A DNA stretch of 64,000 nt from DASZBX01 sp035943635 (GCA_035943635.1 DASZBX010000105.1:62001-126000), one strand, 5' to 3'. Positions 51,301-60,290 are shown, counted from the stretch's first letter. A program made the numbers and translations. Notes: generated from the sequence alone by a model not told the origin.

Positions 51301-51452
51301 CTGCGCTCCTTCTGGGTCGGCTAATGAGCAGACCAAAGAGTCTATCCGCCGGCGGGGCCCCGGTCCGCAAACTCTCCCCTGTCGCGCGCGCATCCCGGTG
51401 TGGCACTCTTGTCCGGCCCGGTTGACGCTGCGGCCACCTCGGAGGGAACACC

Positions 51453-53237
51453 TTGTCAGACATGCGGGCTTCGACGCGCGCGCTCCAGGCACTCGGCCTG
51501 CTGGTCGGCCTCTATCTGCTGATGTTCGCGGTACTGGCCGCCCTGATCGGTGCGGACGTGCTGATCTGGCCGCACACCGCCAGCCTGGCCCGGGTGGCGG
51601 TGCCGCTGTACTTCGTGACCGCGGTCAGCGCGCTGGCCGTCGTCAAGGTGGTCTTCATCCCGGCCCGGACCCGGCGCGGGAAGGTCGGCGGGGTGCTGAT
51701 CACCCGGGAGTCCGAGCCGGCCTTCTGGGCGCACATCCAGGGCCTGGCCGCCGCGGTCGGCACCCGCGGGCCGCGGGAGATCCGGCTGATCTCCGCGGTC
51801 AACGCCGGGGTGAGCGAGCAGGCCCGGCTGCTCGGGCTGCTGCCCGGGCCGCGCCGGATGTTCGTCGGGGTCCCGCTGCTGCTGGCCCTGCCGCCGGAGC
51901 AGTTCGACGCGGTGCTGGCGCACGAGCTGGGCCACTACACCAACCGGGACACCCGGCTCGGCGGCCTGGTCCAGCGCGGCCGGGTCAGCGTGCTGACCGC
52001 CGCGCACTTCACCAGCGACCAGAACGCGGTGATCGCCGGCCTGTTCCAGTCCTACGCCAAGCTGTACTTCTCCGTCTCCGAGTCGATCAGCCGCCGGCAG
52101 GAGTTCGCCGCCGACGTGTACGCGGCCCGGGTGGCCGGCCGGGCCAACGCCGCCGCCGCGCTGCGCGAGATACCCGCGCTGGACCAGGCCTTCGCGTTCT
52201 ACCTGAGCCGCTACGCCTCGGCCGGGACGAAGCTGGGCCTGCTGCCCCGGCCGCAGGACCTGCTGGCCGGCTTCGGCGCGCTGCTGGCCGACCCGGCCCG
52301 CAAGGCCGAACTGGACGAGATCCGGGCCAAGCCGCAGGACGATCAGGCCGGCAAGTACGACTCGCACCCGCCGCTGGGCCAGCGGATAGCCGCGATCGAG
52401 GCCCTGCCGGACGACGGGCGCCCGCTGGCCGCGCCGGACGAACGCCGCGCGATCAGCCTGCTGCTGAACTCCCAGGAGGCGCTGGCCCGGGTGGCGGTCG
52501 AGATGGTCGGGGAGAAGGGCGCGGACAAGCAGGCCGTGGACTGGGACCGGCTGGCCCACGCGGTCGGCCTGCGCCAGGCGCAGCAGGGCGCGGACCAGCT
52601 CAAGGCCGCCGTCGGCGCCCTGGTCGGCCGCGAGGCCGGGCTCACGGACCTGCTCGACCTGGCCGACGCCGGCCGGCTGGACGAGGTGCTCGACCGCCTG
52701 CCGAAGGGGGAGAGCGACTTCGCGAAGAAGTCCACCGGCCGGGCCGGGCGCGAGTTCGCCAAGAACACGCTGACCGACCAGCTGGTCTGCGGCGTCCTGA
52801 CCGCCCTGGCCGCGCAGGGCCGGGCCCGCTGGGTGATCTCCTGGTCCGAGCTGACCGAAGTGGTCCTCGACGAGCAGCTGGAGCGGGAACTCGACGAGGC
52901 GCTGGACGCCTTCACCGCCATCCACCCCGATGCCGGGCCGCTGCGCCGGCTGCTCGCCGGGACCGGGGCGCCGTACGCCGCGCCCGCCCGGCCGACCGTG
53001 CCCGCTCAGGTCGCTCTGCCCCATCACGCCGCTCCCGTGCCCGCTGTTTTCGCTCCGCCCGCCTCGCCGACCGAGCCTGCTTACGCCGCGCCCACGCCCG
53101 TTCCCTCCGCTCCGCCCGCGCAGCCCGGGTTCCCCGCGCCCGCTTCGGCGTCCGAGCCGCTCGGCCCGACCACCGTCCGCATCCCGGCCCAGGGCTCCGC
53201 GCCCACCGACGAGTCGTCCACTCAGGTCTCCGCATGA
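51453..53237 (+). CDS. M48 family membrane metallopeptidase
   Basis: A 594-residue peptidase. Two membrane helices (residues ~12-38 and ~45-68) precede the catalytic domain. The zinc site HELGHYTNRDT (HExxH) is at about residue 156, with the third ligand probably in RRQEFAADVYAA. About 100 Pro/Ala-rich residues end the protein. The family is the HtpX/Ste24 type, expected to degrade or process membrane proteins. TTG 51453 is spaced correctly from ggaggg (51441-51446); ATG 51462 is too far. Its stop overlaps a short frame (ATGA at 53234). Confidence 0.9.
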   Translation: MSDMRASTRALQALGLLVGLYLLMFAVLAALIGADVLIWPHTASLARVAVPLYFVTAVSALAVVKVVFIPARTRRGKVGGVLITRESEPAFWAHIQGLAAAVGTRGPREIRLISAVNAGVSEQARLLGLLPGPRRMFVGVPLLLALPPEQFDAVLAHELGHYTNRDTRLGGLVQRGRVSVLTAAHFTSDQNAVIAGLFQSYAKLYFSVSESISRRQEFAADVYAARVAGRANAAAALREIPALDQAFAFYLSRYASAGTKLGLLPRPQDLLAGFGALLADPARKAELDEIRAKPQDDQAGKYDSHPPLGQRIAAIEALPDDGRPLAAPDERRAISLLLNSQEALARVAVEMVGEKGADKQAVDWDRLAHAVGLRQAQQGADQLKAAVGALVGREAGLTDLLDLADAGRLDEVLDRLPKGESDFAKKSTGRAGREFAKNTLTDQLVCGVLTALAAQGRARWVISWSELTEVVLDEQLERELDEALDAFTAIHPDAGPLRRLLAGTGAPYAAPARPTVPAQVALPHHAAPVPAVFAPPASPTEPAYAAPTPVPSAPPAQPGFPAPASASEPLGPTTVRIPAQGSAPTDESSTQVSA

Positions 53238-53416
53238 GCGCCGACACCGCCGCCACCAACGCCGACGGCCGCGTTTTCCCGGCCACCCTGCCGCCCCTGC
53301 CGACGTCCGCCCCGGCGTCCGCACCCGAATCCGCATCGGCGCCCGCCCCCGCGACCACGGCCGCCACAACTGCGCAGGCTCGCGGAACAGGGCCGGGCCG
53401 GCTGACGCGACCCTGA
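53234..53416 (+). CDS. Possible small ORF coupled to the peptidase gene
   Basis: A 60-codon frame whose ATG overlaps the peptidase stop as ATGA, a layout used by many true genes here. The product is low-complexity (Ala/Pro/Thr) and has no recognisable features. It may be the remnant of an extended peptidase tail after a frameshift, or a chance frame. Confidence 0.25.
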   Translation: MSADTAATNADGRVFPATLPPLPTSAPASAPESASAPAPATTAATTAQARGTGPGRLTRP

Positions 53417-53472
53417 ACCGGCCGGCACGGGATAATCGCGCCAGTCGTGGGCGCGGACGAGGGAGCTGACCG

Positions 53473-54348
53473 GTGTACGAAGAGATGACCGAGATCCTGC
53501 GGGAACGGTTCGGCCCGGACGGGGTCCGGCGGTTCCCGATGGAGCAGACCACCGCGCTCGGGCTGCCCCCGGCCGAGGCGGAGGCGCTGGCCCAGCTCGG
53601 CGTCCCGGTGCGCTCCGGGGTCTACTTCACCGCGGCCGACCCGGGCGACCCGGTCGCGCTGGGCGAGTTCGCCCGGGCCCGGGGCCGGCAGATCGCGCCG
53701 GAGCAGGCGAACTGGGTGCGGATGGGCACGGACCTGGGCGCGGAGCTGTGCGTCGCGCCGAACTGGTCGGTCTGGGCGGTGGACGTCTTCGGCTATCTGC
53801 CGACCCGCCGGGTCAACGCCACCTACGGCGGGTTCCTCAGCAGCCTGGTCCTGCTCGACATCCACCTGACCCTGTTCGCCGACCCCGGCGAGCAGCCGAT
53901 GGTCGAGATCTACAAGAACCTGCGGGCCGGGCTGGTCAAGTCGGACCGCCGGGCGCTGGACGACGACGACGACTGGTGGCCGCTGGTGATGGAGGACGTG
54001 CGGCACTCGAACAACTTCCCCGGCTACGCCTCGGCCGGGTTCCCGGACCGCACCGGGCAGAAGCAGACCGTCACCGCGCGCGGGGACGCGGCGACCGGCT
54101 ACCACGCGGAGGAACGGCTGCCCGGGCTGGTCGAGCAGGCCGGGGTCTCCCGCGACGCCGTGACCGAGGTGTACACCGAGCTCAAGCTGTGCCTGATGCC
54201 CGGCCACTACTGCGCGCTGCGTCTGGGCGCACTGTTCCCGCAGGCCACGTTCACGCACAGCTTCGACTACGGGGACACGGCCGCGTCCCGGCAGCAGGCG
54301 ATCGTCGAGGCGATGCGGCACGCGGCCGAGACCAAGACGCAGAAGTGA
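53473..54348 (+). CDS. SUKH-4-like protein with deaminase-like C-terminal segment
   Basis: A 291-residue soluble protein starting at GTG 53473. The N-terminal two thirds (residues ~10-175: RFPMEQTTALGLPPAEAEAL, LGVPVRSGVYFT, VWAVDVFGYLPTRRVNATYG) look like SUKH-4 immunity-type proteins. The last third (VYTELKLCLMPGHYC, then FPQATFTHSFDYGDTAASR) resembles the XOO_2897-like deaminase family, with a Glu and a C-x6-C that could bind zinc. Such pairings occur in polymorphic-toxin immunity and related actinobacterial proteins. No toxin gene is adjacent. Domain names are from memory of motif patterns. Confidence 0.55.
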   Translation: MYEEMTEILRERFGPDGVRRFPMEQTTALGLPPAEAEALAQLGVPVRSGVYFTAADPGDPVALGEFARARGRQIAPEQANWVRMGTDLGAELCVAPNWSVWAVDVFGYLPTRRVNATYGGFLSSLVLLDIHLTLFADPGEQPMVEIYKNLRAGLVKSDRRALDDDDDWWPLVMEDVRHSNNFPGYASAGFPDRTGQKQTVTARGDAATGYHAEERLPGLVEQAGVSRDAVTEVYTELKLCLMPGHYCALRLGALFPQATFTHSFDYGDTAASRQQAIVEAMRHAAETKTQK

Positions 54349-54445
54349 CCGGTCGGGCGTTCGGCGACAGCCGGGCCACCGCGCCACCGGTCCGCCCGGC
54401 CGCCGGTCGACGAGCCCCGGCGGCCGGGCGTGGGCGCGTCCCGGC

Positions 54446-54883
54446 TCAGTGCTCGTCGCCCGCCGGGGCCGCCTGGATGATCTCGGTCAGGATGCCCTGG
54501 CAGTCCTTCGGGTGCAGGAAGTTGATCGTGGAGTTCATCGTGCCGCGGCGCGGTTCCTTGTAGAGCGCCCGCACGCCGGCCTCGGTGGCCGCCGCGACGT
54601 CGGCGAGCACGTCCGCGGTGCCGAAGGCGATGTGGTGCACGCCCTCGCCGTGTGTCTTCAGGTACTTCGCGATCGCGGAGTCCTCCCGGATCGGCTCGAG
54701 CAGCTGCAGGTACGACGAGCCGCCGTCGTCCGTGCCGTTGATCCGCAGCATGGCCTCCTTCACGCCCTGCTCCTCGTTCACCTCCTGGTGGAACACCTCG
54801 AAGCCGTAAGTACGCTGGTAGAAGTCGATGCTCGCGTCGAGGTCGCGGCAGGCGATCCCGATGTGATCGATGCGGGTGATCAT
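54446..54883 (-). CDS. mce: Methylmalonyl-CoA epimerase
   Basis: A 145-residue VOC-superfamily protein. Metal ligands expected for the epimerase are present: RIDHIGIACRDLDASIDFYQ (His), SSYLQLLEPI (Gln/Glu region), EGVHHIAFGTADV (His) and LTEIIQ near the end (Glu). It interconverts (2R)- and (2S)-methylmalonyl-CoA. ATG 54883 follows aggagaag. It is divergent from the thiolase-meaB unit, and the three genes serve the same pathway. Confidence 0.93.
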   Translation of the reverse strand: MITRIDHIGIACRDLDASIDFYQRTYGFEVFHQEVNEEQGVKEAMLRINGTDDGGSSYLQLLEPIREDSAIAKYLKTHGEGVHHIAFGTADVLADVAAATEAGVRALYKEPRRGTMNSTINFLHPKDCQGILTEIIQAAPAGDEH

Positions 54884-55021
54884 CGTTCTTCTCCTCAAGT
54901 GTGGTGGTCGGGCATACCTGTGTGGCATACATGACAGTCTTAGACCCTACTGAGGGGTAGGTAGTTCGGCGATAGTGTCAGATAAGACACCCTTTTGTTT
55001 ATCGAGATGGGAGCCACCCGC

Positions 55022-56212
55022 ATGGCTAGCTCTGTCATCGTCGCCGGAGCCCGTACCCCGATGGGCCGGCTGCTCGGCGCGCTCACCCCGTTCAGCGGCG
55101 CCGACCTCGGCGGGTTCGCGATCAAGGCGGCGCTGGACCGGTCCGGGGTGGCCCCGGACCAGGTCCAGTACGTGATCATGGGACAGGTGCTGCAGGCCGG
55201 CGCGGGCCAGATCCCGGCCCGGCAGGCGGCGGTCAAGGCGGGCATCCCGATGACGGTGCCCGCGCTGTCGGTCAACAAGGTGTGCCTGTCCGGGCTCGAC
55301 GCGATCGCCCTGGCCGACCAGCTGATCCGGGCCGGCGAGGTGGAGATCGTGGTGGCCGGCGGGATGGAGTCGATGACCAACGCCCCGCACCTGCTGCCCA
55401 AGTCCCGCGAGGGCCACAAGTACGGCGCGATCCAGATGCTCGACTCGATGGCCCTGGACGGCCTGACCGACGTCTACGACCAGATCCCGATGGGCGAGTC
55501 CACCGAACACCACGTCGCGAAGCTGGGGATCAGCCGCGAGGAGCAGGACGTGTTCTCCGCCCGCTCGCACCACCGGGCCGCCGAGGCCGCCAAGAACGGC
55601 GTGTTCGCCGAGGAGATCGTGCCGATCGAGATCCCGCAGCGCAAGGGCGACCCGATCAGCTTCGCCGCGGACGAGGGCATCCGGGCCGACACCAGCGCCG
55701 AGACCCTGGCCGGCCTGCGCCCGGCGTTCACCAAGGGCGGCACGATCACGGCCGGGAACTCCTCGCCGATCTCGGACGGCGCCGCCGCGGTGGTCGTGAT
55801 GAGCCGGGCCAAGGCCGAGGAGCTCGGACTGACCTGGCTGGCCGAGATCGGCGCGCACGGGATCGTGGCCGGCCCGGACAACTCGCTGCACTCCCAGCCG
55901 TCCAATGCGATCAAGGCCGCGCTGGCCAAGGCCGGGCTGGGTGTCGCGGACCTGGACCTGGTCGAGATCAACGAGGCCTTCGCCGCGGTGGGCCTGCAGT
56001 CCATGCGCGACCTGGGCCTGACCGAGGACAAGGTCAACGTCAACGGCGGCGCGATCGCGCTGGGCCACCCGATCGGCATGTCCGGGGCCCGGCTGGTGCT
56101 GCACCTGGCGCTGGAGCTGCGCCGGCGCGGCGGCGGCACCGGCGCGGCCGCGCTGTGCGGCGGCGGCGGGCAGGGCGACGCGCTGATCGTCACGGTGCCC
56201 GCGCAGCCGTGA
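55022..56212 (+). CDS. Acetyl-CoA C-acetyltransferase (thiolase)
   Basis: A 396-residue type II thiolase. The acyl-accepting Cys is in VNKVCLSG (Cys88), followed by VVAGGMESMTNAPHLL; the C-terminal catalytic residues are in NVNGGAIALGHPIGMSGARL (His) and ALCGGGGQGDA (Cys). It condenses two acetyl-CoA to acetoacetyl-CoA or cleaves 3-ketoacyl-CoA. ATG 55022 follows gggag. It overlaps meaB by GTGA. It would supply acetoacetyl-CoA to the ethylmalonyl/butyryl route together with the 3-hydroxyacyl-CoA dehydrogenase. Confidence 0.94.
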   Translation: MASSVIVAGARTPMGRLLGALTPFSGADLGGFAIKAALDRSGVAPDQVQYVIMGQVLQAGAGQIPARQAAVKAGIPMTVPALSVNKVCLSGLDAIALADQLIRAGEVEIVVAGGMESMTNAPHLLPKSREGHKYGAIQMLDSMALDGLTDVYDQIPMGESTEHHVAKLGISREEQDVFSARSHHRAAEAAKNGVFAEEIVPIEIPQRKGDPISFAADEGIRADTSAETLAGLRPAFTKGGTITAGNSSPISDGAAAVVVMSRAKAEELGLTWLAEIGAHGIVAGPDNSLHSQPSNAIKAALAKAGLGVADLDLVEINEAFAAVGLQSMRDLGLTEDKVNVNGGAIALGHPIGMSGARLVLHLALELRRRGGGTGAAALCGGGGQGDALIVTVPAQP

Positions 56213-57228
56213 CCCGGGACCGCGACGTCCAGACGCTGGTCGACCGGGCGCGCAAGGGCGACCCGCGCTCGGTCGCCCGGCTGATCTCCCTGGTCGAGGA
56301 CGGCGCGCCGCAACTGCGCGAGGTGACCGCCGCCCTGGCCCCGCACACCGGCCGGGCCTACCTGGTCGGCCTGACCGGCGCGCCCGGGGTGGGCAAGTCC
56401 ACCACCACGAACGCGCTGGTCGGCCGGTTCCGGGCCGAGGGCCGCCGGGTCGGCGTGCTGGCGGTGGACCCGTCCTCGCCGTTCTCCGGCGGGGCGCTGC
56501 TCGGCGACCGGGTCCGGATGCAGGAGCACGCCACCGACCCGGAGGTGTTCATCCGCTCGATGGCCTCGCGCGGGCACCTCGGCGGCCTGTCCGCGGCCAC
56601 CCCGCAGGCGCTGCGGGTGCTGGACGGGGCCGGCTGCGAGGTGGTCCTGGTCGAGACGGTCGGGGTCGGCCAGTCCGAGATCGAGATCGCGTCCGCGGCC
56701 GACACGACCGTGGTGCTGCTCGCGCCCGGGATGGGCGACGGGATCCAGGCCGCGAAGGCCGGGATCCTGGAGATCGGCGACGTGTACGTGGTGAACAAGG
56801 CCGACCGGGACGGCGCGGACGCCACGGTCCGCGAGCTGCGGCACATGCTCGCGCTCGGCGGCGGGCGCGGCCCGGGCGACTGGCGGCCGCCGATCGTCAA
56901 GACCGTCGCGGCCACGGGAGCCGGGTTGGACGAGTTCGTCGCGGCGCTGGCCGAGCACCGGGACTGGCTGGCCGAGAGCGGACAGCTGGAGGTCCGGCGC
57001 AAGGCGCGGATCGCGACGGAGATCGAGGCGGTGGCGCTGGGCTCGCTGCGGGCCCGGTTCACCGCGCACCAGGGCGCGGTCGGGGCGGCGGGCGGTCGGG
57101 GCGGAGGGCGGTCGGGCAGCGGCCGGCTGCAGGAGCTGGCCGACGAGGTCTATCAGGGCACGCTCGACCCCTTCGCCGCGGCCGACGCGCTGCTGGGCTC
57201 GTTCGCGTTCAAGCCGGTCGAGGCATAG
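56209..57228 (+). CDS. meaB: Methylmalonyl-CoA mutase-associated GTPase MeaB
   Basis: A 339-residue G3E-family GTPase. Walker A is GAPGVGKST (residues 57-65), the base-binding motif is VVNKADRDGAD, and conserved blocks VLAVDPSSPFSGGALLGDR, RSMASRGHLGGLS and VLVETVGVGQSE are all present. It guards methylmalonyl-CoA (or isobutyryl-CoA) mutase, gating cofactor loading and release. GTG 56209 overlaps the thiolase stop, so the two are coupled. No mutase gene is in the window. Confidence 0.94.
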   Translation: MTRDRDVQTLVDRARKGDPRSVARLISLVEDGAPQLREVTAALAPHTGRAYLVGLTGAPGVGKSTTTNALVGRFRAEGRRVGVLAVDPSSPFSGGALLGDRVRMQEHATDPEVFIRSMASRGHLGGLSAATPQALRVLDGAGCEVVLVETVGVGQSEIEIASAADTTVVLLAPGMGDGIQAAKAGILEIGDVYVVNKADRDGADATVRELRHMLALGGGRGPGDWRPPIVKTVAATGAGLDEFVAALAEHRDWLAESGQLEVRRKARIATEIEAVALGSLRARFTAHQGAVGAAGGRGGGRSGSGRLQELADEVYQGTLDPFAAADALLGSFAFKPVEA

Positions 57229-57313
57229 GCCGAAGTCGGACCGGCCCGAACTGTCGAGTATGCCGCACCGGCCGGGCAGATCGGATCGGCCGGCCAGACC
57301 ACGGCACCGCCGA

Positions 57314-57895
57314 CTAAGCCACAGCCGCCCGCATGCCGGGTACCGCGGCCGTCTCCGGCCCCACCGCGATCGCCGCGTCAGCCTCGCCCGAGGCCGCGGC
57401 CTGCTCGGCGGCCTCCTCCTTGGCCAGGTGCGCGCGGCAGCGGCCGCGCAGGCCGTCGGCCACCGAGATCATCGCCACGCCGAGGATCTCGATCTGCTCC
57501 GGGGTGAGCCGGTCCAGGAAGAACCGGCGCACGTCCTGCACGTGCTCGGGCGCGGCCGCCCGGATGGTGGCCAGGCCGTGCTCGGTGATCTCGGCGAAGG
57601 AGCCGCGGCGGTCGTCCGGGCAGTCCGCCCGGGCGACCAGCCCGGCCTCCTCCATCCGCTTGACCTGGTGCGACAGGCGGCTCTTGGACAGGTGCGTGCT
57701 GTGCGACAGCTCCGTCATCCGCATCCGCCCCTCGGCCGACTCGGACAGCTGGACCAGCACCTGGTAGTCGGTCAGGTTCAGCTTGTCCCGACTGTGCAGG
57801 CCCTCCTCGAGGACGGTCGGCAGGACCCGCATCACTTCGATCCAGGCACGCCACGAGGCCTGCTCCTCGTCGCTCAGCCAGCGGGCATCGTTCAT
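57314..57895 (-). CDS. MarR family transcriptional regulator (first)
   Basis: A 193-residue MarR-type regulator. LNLTDYQVLVQLSESAEGRM and MTELSHSTHLSKSRLSHQVK form the winged helix, with the recognition helix SKSRLSHQVKRMEEAG and the wing CPDDRRGSFAEIT. ATG 57895. A disordered ~35-residue tail ends it. It is convergent with meaB. A long foldback element lies immediately upstream (57939-58098). Confidence 0.9.
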   Translation of the reverse strand: MNDARWLSDEEQASWRAWIEVMRVLPTVLEEGLHSRDKLNLTDYQVLVQLSESAEGRMRMTELSHSTHLSKSRLSHQVKRMEEAGLVARADCPDDRRGSFAEITEHGLATIRAAAPEHVQDVRRFFLDRLTPEQIEILGVAMISVADGLRGRCRAHLAKEEAAEQAAASGEADAAIAVGPETAAVPGMRAAVA

Positions 57896-57938
57896 CCACC
57901 CAGCGTAACTCCGAACTGGTTGAATGGCGAACAACTTA

Positions 57939-58098
57939 GAGTGTGCGCGGAGTGGGGTGCCTCCCTGGGCGGTTCAGGACCGAGCATGGCGGTGCTGTGG
58001 GCGACGGCGCATACTTTTTCGTCTGTAACGTCGCCCACGGCGCCGCCAGGCGATGCGTCATCAACCGCCCAGGGAGGCACCCCATTCCGCGCGCGCTC
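57939..58098. repeat. Long foldback element upstream of marR
   Basis: Outer arms 57948-57974 and 58063-58089 match over 27 bp with one transition, and the symmetry extends outward to 57939 and 58098 with two transitions. An inner stem (tggcgg.gc.gtgggcgacg with its complement, around 57987-58006 and 58029-58048) shows the same pattern of G-U-compatible changes. The central loop lies near 58014-58020 (ctttttc). It encodes no protein and fills the gap between marR and the DUF2127 gene. Confidence 0.75.
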
Positions 58099-58111
58099 TT
58101 AGCGCGCGGAA
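58085..58111 (-). terminator. 10-bp hairpin after the DUF2127 gene, overlapping the foldback arm
   Basis: ttccgcgcgc (58085-58094) pairs with gcgcgcggaa (58102-58111). It shares sequence with the right arm of the foldback element, so the two structures are mutually exclusive. It lies 20 bases beyond the DUF2127 stop codon. Confidence 0.55.
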
Positions 58112-58130
58112 CGGGCGGCCGCGCGCGCTC

Positions 58131-59030
58131 TCAGCCCGCGGCCACGTCCCCGGGCCCGGCCGGCTGCCCCTGGTGATGCAGCCGCACGGTCAGCTGGTCC
58201 TGGTCCGGCGGCTCGGTCGCCGGCGGGGCCCACTGCACCAGCGGGTCCGGCAGCACGCCGCCGGGCGCCGGGGCCAGCCCGACCACCGGCAGCTCGTCGA
58301 AGTCGACCAGCGAGGCGCTGCTCAGCTCGCGCTCGTACGCATCGCGCCCGCCGCGCAGCCCGAACAGCCGCTTGGACAGCAGCAGGTAGACCACGGCCGC
58401 GACGTTGAGCAGGAAGGTGGCCGTCTTGAACAGGGACAGCTTCTCGGTCAGCTCGTAGACCTCCACCGGCAGGAACAACCCGGTCGCGACCATCGCGAAG
58501 TACTCACCCCAGCGCTTGACCAGCCACAGGCCGACCCCCTCGATCAGCTCGATCACCGCGTACAGGGCCAGCGCCGCCGCGGCGATGTCCAGGGTGGACT
58601 TCTTGAACGAGAAGGCCTTCTGGACCGTGATCACCACGGGCGAGTTGTCCAGGTCGTAGCTCCAGTGCTGGGCGACCGGGCGGAACACGGTCAGATCCTG
58701 GTTGAACAGGTCCGACAGGGACTGCTGGGAGTCGGCGAACTTCCAGACGGCGAACGCCGCCAGACCGACCAGCAGGAAGCGGAAGAACCGCTCTATCGCG
58801 AGCAGCCGCATGATCAGCCGCGATCGTAGTGCCTTGTCCCGCAGCACCACCGGCATCGTGGCCAGCGGTCCGCTCTGAGTGGGCACGGTCAACGTGAAGT
58901 CGCCGCAACGGAGGCAACGCCAGGTCTGACCCGCCGGGGTGTCGGCGGTCACCTGCTCCCGGTACCGGATCTCGTCCGGATTGAAGAGATAGTGCCCCCG
59001 CCGCGCGCATTGGCGCCTATTCCAGTCCAT
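58131..59030 (-). CDS. DUF2127 membrane protein with N-terminal zinc-ribbon
   Basis: A 299-residue membrane protein. The N terminus has Cys/His pairs typical of a small zinc site (CARRGHYLFNPDEIR, then WRCLRCGDFTLT). Four helices follow; GLWLVKRWGEYFAMVATGLF and LPVEVYELTEK are the hallmark of DUF2127. The C-terminal ~65 residues are cytoplasmic and Pro-rich. Function unknown. ATG 59030 is used; TTG 59036 is in frame. No strong Shine-Dalgarno is seen. Confidence 0.8.
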   Translation of the reverse strand: MDWNRRQCARRGHYLFNPDEIRYREQVTADTPAGQTWRCLRCGDFTLTVPTQSGPLATMPVVLRDKALRSRLIMRLLAIERFFRFLLVGLAAFAVWKFADSQQSLSDLFNQDLTVFRPVAQHWSYDLDNSPVVITVQKAFSFKKSTLDIAAAALALYAVIELIEGVGLWLVKRWGEYFAMVATGLFLPVEVYELTEKLSLFKTATFLLNVAAVVYLLLSKRLFGLRGGRDAYERELSSASLVDFDELPVVGLAPAPGGVLPDPLVQWAPPATEPPDQDQLTVRLHHQGQPAGPGDVAAG

Positions 59031-59108
59031 GAGCAATGAGGGTAGGGGCTCGGCCGCTCAGACGGAATGTAGTCGGCCGAACAAAGACCGGTTCACCCGG
59101 TTGTCCGC

Positions 59109-59783
59109 CTATTCCGGCGACAGATCCAGGCCGTGGTCCATCGCATACCGGACCAACTCGACCCGGTTGTGCAGGTGCAGCTTGCTGAGGATGTTCTGCA
59201 CGTGGTTCTGCACGGTCCGATGCGACAGCACCAGCCGCTCCGCGATCTCCTTGTACGCCAGACCCATCGCCACCAGGCGCAACACCTCGGTCTCGCGCGC
59301 GGTCAGCCGGGGCGAACCGTCCTGGGCCGCCGGGCCGGCCGCCAGCCGGCGGAACTCGCCGAGCACCAGCCCGGCCAGGCCGGGCGTGAACACCGGCTCG
59401 CCCGCACCGACCCGGCGGACCGCGTCCAGCAGCTGCTCGGTGCTGGCCGACTTGACCAGGTAGCCGCCGGCCCCGGCCTTGACCGCGTCGAGCACGTCCT
59501 GCTGCTCGCCGCTCGCCGACAGGACCAGGATCCGCAGCCCGGGCCGGGCGGTGAGCAGCCCGCGGATCACCTCGGCGCCGGGCAGGTCGGGCAGGTGCAG
59601 GTCGAGCACCGCGATCTGCGGCCGGGCCGCGGCCGTGATCCGGATCGCCTGCGCGCCCTCGCCCACGCAGCCGACCACCTCGTGCCCGGCGGCGGCCAGG
59701 TCCGCGGCCACGGCGTCGCGCCAGATCGGATGGTCGTCGACGACCAGGATCCGGGCCGCCCGGCCGTCGTCGGGTACCGTCAC
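59109..59783 (-). CDS. LuxR/NarL-type response regulator, no adjacent kinase
   Basis: A 224-residue response regulator. The receiver domain starts ARILVVDDHPIWRDAV, the phosphorylation site is in VLDLHLPDLPG, and the conserved Lys in YLVKSAS. The C-terminal LuxR helix-turn-helix is LTARETEVLRLVAMGLAYKE then IAERLVLSHRTVQNHVQNIL. GTG 59783 has ggagag upstream; ATG 59810 is an alternative. It is divergent from the DUF3817 gene. In related genomes a sensor kinase is usually beside this regulator; none is found within the window. Confidence 0.9.
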   Translation of the reverse strand: MTVPDDGRAARILVVDDHPIWRDAVAADLAAAGHEVVGCVGEGAQAIRITAAARPQIAVLDLHLPDLPGAEVIRGLLTARPGLRILVLSASGEQQDVLDAVKAGAGGYLVKSASTEQLLDAVRRVGAGEPVFTPGLAGLVLGEFRRLAAGPAAQDGSPRLTARETEVLRLVAMGLAYKEIAERLVLSHRTVQNHVQNILSKLHLHNRVELVRYAMDHGLDLSPE

Positions 59784-59945
59784 GCTCTCCGCTTGCACGC
59801 GACGCAGCATACGCTCGGCCCGCCGCCCGCGACCGGCCGCCCCGAGCCCGGCCGCTCCGGGCGCCGTGGATAAGATGGGCCGTGACCAGCGGCGGCGCGA
59901 GAATCTAGGAACGCCCGCCCATGAAACACCCGAGGATCGCCGACC

Positions 59946-60290
59946 GTGACCGACCAGACCCGCTACAGCCGCCTGTTCCTGCCCGTCTCGCTGGCCGAAG
60001 GGGTCTCCTTCCTCGTCCTGCTGCTGATCGCGATGCCGCTGAAGTACTTCGCGAACCTGCCCCAGGCGGTCATGGTGGTCGGTATGCTGCACGGGTTGCT
60101 GTTCATCGCCTACGTCGTGCTGACCGTGCCGGTCCGCGCGGAGCTGGGCTGGGGGACGGAGCGGCTGCTGTGGATCCTGCTGCTCTCCGTGCTGCCGGCC
60201 GGGGCGTTCTTCGCCGAGCGCTCGGTCAAGGCCCAGGCGCTGGCCCGGGCCGAGGCCGCCGCGGCCCCGGGCGGCCTGGTCGCCGCCTGA
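59946..60290 (+). CDS. DUF3817 integral membrane protein
   Basis: A 114-residue protein with three helices (LAEGVSFLVLLLIAMPLKYF, VVGMLHGLLFIAYVVLTVPV, LLWILLLSVLPAGAFFAE). The invariant SLAEGVSFLVLL and MLHGLLFIAYV are those of DUF3817. Function unknown. GTG 59946. It stands ahead of ilvD with ~100 bases between, so the two may or may not be co-transcribed. Confidence 0.85.
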   Translation: MTDQTRYSRLFLPVSLAEGVSFLVLLLIAMPLKYFANLPQAVMVVGMLHGLLFIAYVVLTVPVRAELGWGTERLLWILLLSVLPAGAFFAERSVKAQALARAEAAAAPGGLVAA

